Source of the DNA: Psychromicrobium xiongbiense
GTDB taxonomy: Bacteria; Actinomycetota; Actinomycetes; Actinomycetales; Micrococcaceae
Length of the DNA stretch: 64,000 bases
Direction: 5' to 3'
Assembly: GCF_030271165.1 (NCBI RefSeq)
Contig: NZ_JASSZH010000014.1
Span: 1 to 64,000 of the forward strand
How positions within the stretch are numbered: the first letter of the stretch is position 1; every line of letters begins with the position of its first letter. The notes under the pieces were generated by a model. The model was not told where the DNA came from. It searched no databases and was given only the letters and a program-made list of their open reading frames with translations. Shown here in pieces: positions 58,826 to 64,000 of the stretch. The translations under genes and the position numbers were made by a program.

Positions 58826-60888
58826 CGCAGGAAGGCCGCCGCGACACCCGCATCGACCGGCACGTGCAGGCCTGTCGTGTGGGACAGATCGGAGGAGCAC
58901 AGCACGTAGACCGCATTCGCCACGTGCTCTGGCAGCACCTCACGCTTGAGCAGCGTGCGCTGAGCGTAGAACTGGCCCAGATCTTTCTCTTCCACGCCGT
59001 AAACGGCGGCCCGTTTGGCCCCCCACCCGCCGGCAAAAATCCCGGAACCACGCACTACGCCATCGGGGTTGATGCCGTTGACCCGGATGCCGTACTCGCC
59101 CAGCTCCGCGGCCAGCAGCCGCACCTGGTGCGCCTGGTCCGCTTTGGTCGCCGAATAGGCAATGTTGTTCGGGCCGGCGAAGACCGAGTTCTTCGAGGAA
59201 ATGTAGATCACGTCACCGCCGAGTTTCTGGTCGATCATGATCCGGGCGGCCTCCCGGGACACCAGGAAGGAGCCCTTGGCCATCACCTGGTGCTGGAGGT
59301 CCCAGTCGGCGGTGGTGGTGTCCAGCAGGGATTTGGAGAGCGAGAGGCCCGCGTTGTTCACCACGAGGTCCAGGCCGCCGAAGGCCAGCAGCGCCTGCTC
59401 CATCACGGTGCGCACCGCGGCCTCGTCTGTCACATCGGCGCGGAAACCTCGGGCCACGTCGGCATTTCCCAGCTCCGCGGCAGCCGCCTGTGCCTTTTCC
59501 TGGTCCAGATCAGCGATGACCACGCAGGCACCCTCGGCCGCGAGCCGGGTGGCGATGGCTTTGCCAATGCCCGATGCCGCCCCGGTCACGAGTGCCACGC
59601 GGCCCTGAAGCGGTCGCGGGGCTGGCATGCGCGCCAGCTTCGCCTCCTCCAGAGCCCAGTATTCAATGCGGAACTTCTCCGCCTCGTCGATCGGCGCATA
59701 ACGAGACATCGCCTCCGCGCCACGCATCACGTTAATCGCGTTGAGATAGAACTCCCCGGCCACCCGCGCGGTCTGCTTGTCCTTGCCGTAGGAGAACATG
59801 CCCACTCCCGGCACCAGCACAATGGCGGGGTCCGCACCGCGCATCGCGGGTGAATCCGCGTGGGCGTGGCGCCTGTAGTAGTCGGCATAGTCCTCGCGGT
59901 AGGCCCGATGCAGGGTCTCCAGGCGCTCCACGACCTCCTCCACGCTGGCGGCGGCGGGCAGATCCACCAGCAGCGGCCGGACCTTGGTGCGCAGAAAGTG
60001 GTCCGGGCAGCTGGTACCCAGAGCGGCAAGCCGGGGGTGCTCTGCGGAGGCCAGGAAATCCAGCACCCGTGCATCATCCGTGAAGTGGCCCACCAGGGCA
60101 TGCCCTGCCGCGAAGGCGTCCTGGGAGGCGATGGCGCGCAGATGGGGGGCCAGGGCAGCAGCCTTGGCCCCCCGCTCCGCCTCGGGCAGAGCCTCGTAGC
60201 CGGGCAGTGGTGCGCCGAAGGGCTCAGACCTGCCACGTTCGGCGATGTAGCGCTCGGCGGTGTCGATGATCCACCGGGAGTTGGCCTCGGCTTCAGCGCT
60301 GGTCTCGCCCCAGGCGGTGATGCCGTGCCCGCCCAGGATGGTCCCGATGGCCTGCGGATGGGCAGCCTTGATCGCAGCGATGTCCAGGCCCAGCTGGAAT
60401 CCCGGCCGACGCCAGGGTACCCACACCACCTTCTCGCCGAAGATCTGCCCGGTGAGCGCCTCGCCATCGGCCGCCGTGGCCACGGCGATGCCGGAATCCG
60501 GGTGAAGATGGTCCACATGCGCGGCGTCCACCAGGGCATGCATGGCGGTGTCGATGGAGGGGGCCGCCCCGCCCTTGCCGTGCAGGGTGTAGTCGAAGGC
60601 GGCGACCATCTCATCTTCCTGTTCCACACCGGTGTACACCGCTTCCAGCGCGCGGACCCGATCCAGCCTCAGCACGGCCAGGCCAGATTCACTCAGGGTG
60701 CCCAGATCCCCACCGGAACCCTTGACCCAGAGCAGATCGACCACTTCACCGGTGACCGGATCCAGGCCCGCGCCCTTGGCCGAGGTATTGCCACCCGCAT
60801 AGTTGGTGTTGCGTGGATCGGCGCCCAGCCGGTGCGAGCGCTCCAGGAGCTCCGCCACCGCAGTGGGCTGGTGGGTAGTGCTGGTCAT
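58822..60888 (-). CDS. Bifunctional rhamnulose-1-phosphate aldolase / lactaldehyde dehydrogenase
   Basis: A 688-residue two-domain enzyme. The N-terminal half is a class II aldolase with DHLHPDSG and GGHGITAWG as zinc-binding His motifs. From about residue 425 comes a short-chain dehydrogenase: VTGAASGIGKAI, VVNNAGLSLS, and YSATK as catalytic Tyr/Lys. It cleaves L-rhamnulose-1-phosphate to dihydroxyacetone phosphate and L-lactaldehyde and oxidises the latter to lactate. GGAGG precedes the ATG at 60888; the longer frame (to 61095) runs back into rhaI. This RhaE-RhaW type fusion is known in other bacteria. Confidence 0.92.
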   Translation of the reverse strand: MTSTTHQPTAVAELLERSHRLGADPRNTNYAGGNTSAKGAGLDPVTGEVVDLLWVKGSGGDLGTLSESGLAVLRLDRVRALEAVYTGVEQEDEMVAAFDYTLHGKGGAAPSIDTAMHALVDAAHVDHLHPDSGIAVATAADGEALTGQIFGEKVVWVPWRRPGFQLGLDIAAIKAAHPQAIGTILGGHGITAWGETSAEAEANSRWIIDTAERYIAERGRSEPFGAPLPGYEALPEAERGAKAAALAPHLRAIASQDAFAAGHALVGHFTDDARVLDFLASAEHPRLAALGTSCPDHFLRTKVRPLLVDLPAAASVEEVVERLETLHRAYREDYADYYRRHAHADSPAMRGADPAIVLVPGVGMFSYGKDKQTARVAGEFYLNAINVMRGAEAMSRYAPIDEAEKFRIEYWALEEAKLARMPAPRPLQGRVALVTGAASGIGKAIATRLAAEGACVVIADLDQEKAQAAAAELGNADVARGFRADVTDEAAVRTVMEQALLAFGGLDLVVNNAGLSLSKSLLDTTTADWDLQHQVMAKGSFLVSREAARIMIDQKLGGDVIYISSKNSVFAGPNNIAYSATKADQAHQVRLLAAELGEYGIRVNGINPDGVVRGSGIFAGGWGAKRAAVYGVEEKDLGQFYAQRTLLKREVLPEHVANAVYVLCSSDLSHTTGLHVPVDAGVAAAFLR

Positions 60889-60940
60889 GCTTCCTCCAGA
60901 AGGGATCAAGAAATGAGAATAGGGGTCCGCGGCAAACGCC

Positions 60941-62113
60941 TCAGGCGCCCCAGCTGGCCTGCTGTCCGTCGGCCCGTTCGGCGGTGATCTGCTCCTGATA
61001 GTCGCTGGCCCAGAAGGCTGCCACCGGGTCGGCGGGCAAACCCTGTGCCAGGCGGCGTTCGGCCAGGGCGGGGCGTACGTCGGTGTAGAAGGCATCCATC
61101 AGCACGGCATGGGCACCCAACACATCGCCCGCCTGCTGCGCCTTGCCCAGCGCTGCCTGGTCCACCAGGAGTGCTCGAGCGGCCATCTCCTGCACGTTAA
61201 GCACCGAGCGGACCTGCCCGGCGATCTTGTTTTCAATGTTGTGGCACTGATCGAGCATGTACGCCACGGGGCTGCCCTCGTCGAGGCCACCGCCACGGAT
61301 CACCTCATGCATGATCCGGAAGAGCTGGAAGGGATCGGCCGCGCCCACGATCAGGTCGTCATCGGCGTAGAAACGGGAATTGAAATCAAAAGAGCCGAGT
61401 CTGCCCAGGCGCAGCAGTTGCATCACAATGAACTCAATATTGGTGCCAGGCGCGTGATGTCCGGTATCCAGGCAGACCATGGCACGCTCTCCCAGCGCTG
61501 TGACCTGGGCGTAGCTGGTGCCCCAGTCCGGAACATCGGTGTGGTAGAAAGCCGGCTCGAAGAACTTGTATTCCAGGACAAGGCGCTGTTCCTGGCCCAA
61601 CTGGGCGTAAATGGCGGCCAGCGAATCCGCCAGCCGGTCCTGGCGTCCTCGCAGATCGGCCTGGCCGGGATAGTTGGTGCCGTCCGCCAACCAGATCTTC
61701 AGATCCCGGGATCCAGTCTGGTTCATCACCTCCAGGCAGGCCAGGTGATGGTCAATCGCCTTCTGCCGGGTGGCGGCATCGTGGTGCGTGAGGGAGCCGA
61801 ACTTGTACTCCTCCGCCTGGAAGGTGTTGCTGTTCACGGTGCCCAGCGCTACGCCGTGGTCCTCGGCGAAGCGGCGCAGATCCGCGAAGTCATCCACCAG
61901 GTCCCAGGGAATGTGCAAGGCCACCGTCGGAGCCAGCCCGGTGAGCCGGTTCACCTCGGCGGCATCCGCGACCTTCTCATAGGGGGTGCGGGCGGTGCCC
62001 GGGCTGCCGAAAACCTTGAAGCGGGTGCCGGAGTTGCCAAAGGCCCAGGAGGGAAGCTCGATGGCGAGCCGGTCCAGGGTCGGGGCGATGGGTGACAGAT
62101 CGGGGGTGCTCAT
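60941..62113 (-). CDS. rhaI: L-rhamnose isomerase (RhaI type)
   Basis: A 390-residue xylose-isomerase-like enzyme converting L-rhamnose to L-rhamnulose. Marks: PSWAFGNSGTRFKVF, VNSNTFQ, LADGTNYPGQ, LEYKFFEPAFYHTD, CLDTGHHAPGTNIEFIV and FDFNSRFYADDDL, which hold the metal-binding Glu, Asp and His. It is unrelated in sequence to E. coli RhaA and belongs to the Pseudomonas-type family. Start overlaps rhaM by 4 bp; 52 bp separate it from the aldolase gene. Confidence 0.92.
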   Translation of the reverse strand: MSTPDLSPIAPTLDRLAIELPSWAFGNSGTRFKVFGSPGTARTPYEKVADAAEVNRLTGLAPTVALHIPWDLVDDFADLRRFAEDHGVALGTVNSNTFQAEEYKFGSLTHHDAATRQKAIDHHLACLEVMNQTGSRDLKIWLADGTNYPGQADLRGRQDRLADSLAAIYAQLGQEQRLVLEYKFFEPAFYHTDVPDWGTSYAQVTALGERAMVCLDTGHHAPGTNIEFIVMQLLRLGRLGSFDFNSRFYADDDLIVGAADPFQLFRIMHEVIRGGGLDEGSPVAYMLDQCHNIENKIAGQVRSVLNVQEMAARALLVDQAALGKAQQAGDVLGAHAVLMDAFYTDVRPALAERRLAQGLPADPVAAFWASDYQEQITAERADGQQASWGA

Positions 62114-62487
62114 GGCTGCTCCTGGGACGTCTCGGCGTGGATTTCTTGCCTCTGGGCTTCTGCCAGTTGGGTTTCAAGATGGAAAATCTGCGGAAGCTGG
62201 GTAAACCCGGTGTCCGGCGCACCGTCGAGATCCTGGAAGAAGGCAGACATCTGGGCCTGCCACTGGGCGTTGACCTCGGTTCGTGCCATGGCCTCCTGTG
62301 CGGCCTGCAGATTCTCCGTCTCGACATAGCCGATCAGCAGGCCATCCTCGTCGAGGAAGAGCGAATAATTGGCCCACCCGGAATCCCGCAGCGCATCCAG
62401 CATCTCCGGCCAGACCTCTTCATGGGCGCGACGGTAGTCGCCCAGGCATTCCGGCCTGACCTGAAGGCGAAAACACACGCGGTCCAT
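62110..62487 (-). CDS. rhaM: L-rhamnose mutarotase
   Basis: A 125-residue protein that interconverts the rhamnose anomers. RVCFRLQVRPECLGDYRRAHEEVWPEML is the typical start with the catalytic His; YSLFLDEDGLLIGYVE and MAFF-like WQAQMSAFFQDLDG follow. AAGGAGG precedes the ATG at 62487; a longer frame to 62547 would run into the operator. First gene of the rhamnose operon. Confidence 0.92.
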   Translation of the reverse strand: MDRVCFRLQVRPECLGDYRRAHEEVWPEMLDALRDSGWANYSLFLDEDGLLIGYVETENLQAAQEAMARTEVNAQWQAQMSAFFQDLDGAPDTGFTQLPQIFHLETQLAEAQRQEIHAETSQEQP

Positions 62488-62530
62488 CGGATCCTCCTTG
62501 ACCGACGAAAGGGAATCGGCATCAAATGAT

Positions 62531-62562
62531 TGTTTGAAACGTTTCATTTAACGTTTCAAACA
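62531..62562. promoter_or_regulatory. Nested LacI operator of the rhamnose operon
   Basis: A perfect palindrome TGAAACGTTTCA (62535-62546) is nested in a longer dyad: TGTTTGAAACGTT (62531-62543) and its complement (62550-62562) around 6 bp. Both use the AACGTT core typical of LacI-family operators. It lies between rhaM and the divergent LacI gene, so one site can control both directions. Confidence 0.75.
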
Positions 62563-62612
62563 TAGGCTACATGCTGTAAGCGTGTCAATCATTTCCGGAA
62601 GGAAACCCTGCC

Positions 62613-63644
62613 ATGGTCAGCGTGCGCGATGTCGCAGTTCTCTCCGGCACCTCGGTGGGCACGGTCTCCAATGTGCTCAACCATCCGGAGCGCGTTTCAG
62701 CCAAAGTACGTACCAAAGTCCAGGGAGCGATCGATGCGCTGGGATTCGTCCGCAATGATGCCGCCCGGCAGCTTCGAGAGGGCCGCAGCCGGATGATCGG
62801 ACTGGTGGTCCTCGATGCTGGAAACCCCTTTTTCACCGATGTGGCTCGCGGCGTGGAGCGGGTGGCGGACGAGGCCGGGCTCAGCGTCAGCCTGGGCAAC
62901 AGCGACAGCCGGCCGGAGCGGGAGTTGCGCTTCCTTGACCTTTTCGAGCAGCAGCAAGTTCGGGGTCTGCTGCTCTCCCCCAGTCGCCGCGATGAGCAGT
63001 TCACCGAACGCATCGAAAGGATACGGCAGCGCGGAGTCCCCGTGGTTTTAGTGGACTCCCCCTCAGACAATTCCGCGGTCAGCTCGGTAGCGGTCGATGA
63101 CGCTCTGGGCGGCCAGCTTGCGGTGGCCCACCTTCTGGCACTGGGCCATCACCGCATCGCCTTTATCGGCGGACCGCAGGAACTCACCCAGGTATCGGAT
63201 CGGCTTGCCGGGGCGCGCCGGGCGCTGGCAGAAGCTCTGAGCGCTGATCCAGCATCCGGCATCCACCTGGAGGTGATCCCCACCAGTGGACTGGAGGTCC
63301 GGGCTGGGCGAGCTGCGGGCGAGGAGCTCCTCCGCAGGCCAGCCGCCGAGCGCCCGAGGGCCATTTTTGCTGCGAACGATCTGGTCGCCATCGGCCTTCT
63401 CCAGGCGTTCATGCTGGCGCAACCGCGCGTGCGAGTGCCAGAGGACATTGCTCTGGTGGGATACGACGACATCGACTTTGCCAAATCCGCCATGGTTCCA
63501 CTGAGCTCGATCCACCAGCCCAGCGAATTGTTGGGAGAAACCGCCATGCGGCTACTGCTGCGAGCCGAGCAGGAGGGTGGGCTTCCCGCGGAGCAGATCG
63601 TTCTGAAGCCGGAATTGATCGCCCGCGCTTCTACCCTGGGCTAA
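62613..63644 (+). CDS. LacI-family transcriptional regulator (rhamnose operon)
   Basis: A 343-residue repressor. HTH SVRDVAVLSGTSVGTVSNVLNHPERVS, hinge FVRNDAARQLREGRSRMIG, then a sensor starting LVVLDAGNPFFTDVARGVER. AGGAAAC precedes the ATG. It is divergent from rhaM-rhaI-aldolase-rhaB across the AAACGTTT palindrome and is the likely rhamnose-responsive repressor. Actinobacterial rhamnose operons with LacI control are known; the ligand here is inferred. Confidence 0.9.
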   Translation: MVSVRDVAVLSGTSVGTVSNVLNHPERVSAKVRTKVQGAIDALGFVRNDAARQLREGRSRMIGLVVLDAGNPFFTDVARGVERVADEAGLSVSLGNSDSRPERELRFLDLFEQQQVRGLLLSPSRRDEQFTERIERIRQRGVPVVLVDSPSDNSAVSSVAVDDALGGQLAVAHLLALGHHRIAFIGGPQELTQVSDRLAGARRALAEALSADPASGIHLEVIPTSGLEVRAGRAAGEELLRRPAAERPRAIFAANDLVAIGLLQAFMLAQPRVRVPEDIALVGYDDIDFAKSAMVPLSSIHQPSELLGETAMRLLLRAEQEGGLPAEQIVLKPELIARASTLG

Positions 63645-63660
63645 GGCCAACTCTCCCCTT

Positions 63661-63696
63661 CCCTCCCCCTTTTCCCAACTGGGTGAGAGGGGAGGG
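63661..63696. terminator. Hairpin between convergent LacI and dehydrogenase genes
   Basis: CCCTCCCC (63661-63668) pairs with GGGGAGGG (63689-63696), with an inner CCCAACTGGG dyad and a TTTT run in the loop region. It lies between the LacI stop and the end of the convergent dehydrogenase gene. A terminator is likely but the stem is interrupted. Confidence 0.5.
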
Positions 63697-63726
63697 CGAG
63701 CGTTCCAAAGCGGGCGCTTTTGATCC

Positions 63727-64000
63727 TCAGTAGGTAGCTCGACCACCACTAATGTCATAGACGGCTCCGGTGGAGAAGCTCACCTCGTCGGAGGTAAGCC
63801 ATGCAACGAGAGCGGCAACCTCGTCAGCCCTCCCGACGCGTTTCATGGGGATAAGGCTGGTGATGTGGGCGAGGACATCGGGCGCAGTGTCGTTGTTCAT
63901 CGGTGTAGCGATGACGGCCGGGGCGATCGCGTTGATGAGGACACCGGATGTTGCCAGTTCCTTACCAGCCGATTTGGTGAGCGCAATCACGGCAGCTTTG
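63727..64000 (-). CDS. Short-chain dehydrogenase/reductase, C-terminal part
   Basis: The visible 91 residues are the C-terminal third of a classical SDR, cut by the right edge. The frame reads KAAVIALTKSAGKELA at the edge (the Lys is probably that of the YxxxK motif), then INAIAPAVIATPM, RVGRADEVAALVAWLTSDE and FSTGAVYDISGGRATY, the usual FabG-like end. It ends 82 bp from the rhamnose LacI gene in convergent orientation. It may be a sugar-acid dehydrogenase as in neighbouring catabolic clusters; the sequence alone does not show this. Confidence 0.85.
   Translation of the reverse strand, partial: KAAVIALTKSAGKELATSGVLINAIAPAVIATPMNNDTAPDVLAHITSLIPMKRVGRADEVAALVAWLTSDEVSFSTGAVYDISGGRATY

Overview
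The window is high-GC DNA with GTG and TTG starts, purine-rich ribosome binding sites and long chains of genes joined by 4-bp ATGA overlaps. Carbohydrate ABC importers carry no ATPase gene of their own. Together with the DUF2273/Asp23 envelope cluster and a WXG-type calpain protease, this points to a Gram-positive actinobacterium of the Micrococcales, probably a relative of Arthrobacter (Micrococcaceae). No rRNA, tRNA, CRISPR array, transposase or phage gene was seen. Most of the window is a sugar-catabolism island made of several complete modules, each with its own regulator.

Layout. 0-4.6 kb: ArsR-type regulator with a large inverted repeat at its promoter, then a sugar-acid operon (2-keto-3-deoxy-6-phosphogluconate aldolase, anion:cation symporter, P-loop kinase) divergent from a DeoR regulator. 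4.7-13.7 kb: four-gene operon of two Gfo/Idh/MocA oxidoreductases and two TIM-barrel isomerase-like proteins, a ROK regulator and an ABC importer. A nearly identical 24-bp operator over the -35 box ties the operon and the importer together. The gene set matches the levoglucosan / 3-keto-glycoside type of pathway. 13.7-17 kb: phosphoribosyltransferase, a 57-bp tandem repeat, pyrE, a DHA2 efflux pump and a lipoprotein. 17-18.5 kb: WXG100-like/calpain cysteine protease and a small partner protein. 18.6-25.6 kb: ROK regulator, ABC importer, GH4 6-phospho-glycosidase and BadF/BcrA-type sugar kinase.

25.6-37.2 kb: nine-gene minus-strand operon for glucuronate or a glucuronide (binding protein, two permeases, isomerase, oxidoreductase, isomerase, uxaC, uxuB, manD) with a divergent LacI regulator. 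37.2-41.1 kb: housekeeping genes nadE, an old-yellow-enzyme homologue, xthA and an unknown. 41.1-48 kb: amino-sugar cluster with an oxidoreductase, an orphan binding protein, a 669-residue oxidoreductase-NagB fusion, nagA and a LacI regulator. Three of its proteins are paralogues of proteins in the uronate operon. 48-54.7 kb: alpha-glucoside ABC importer with LacI regulator and a GH13 glucosidase. 54.7-57.2 kb: Asp23/Gls24-type envelope cluster. 57.3-63.7 kb: L-rhamnose operon (rhaM, rhaI, bifunctional aldolase-dehydrogenase, rhaB) with a divergent LacI regulator. The right edge cuts a short-chain dehydrogenase.

Functional logic. Five binding proteins but four permease pairs and no ATPase imply a shared ATPase elsewhere and at least one shared permease pair. 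Glucuronate would pass through UxaC, UxuB and ManD to 2-keto-3-deoxygluconate. No PfkB-type KDG kinase is present, so the P-loop kinase next to the KDPG aldolase is a candidate for the missing step. The most unusual items are the oxidoreductase-NagB fusion inside a cluster partly duplicated from the uronate cluster, the shared ROK operator pair, the calpain effector with its partner, and the 57-bp repeat next to pyrE.
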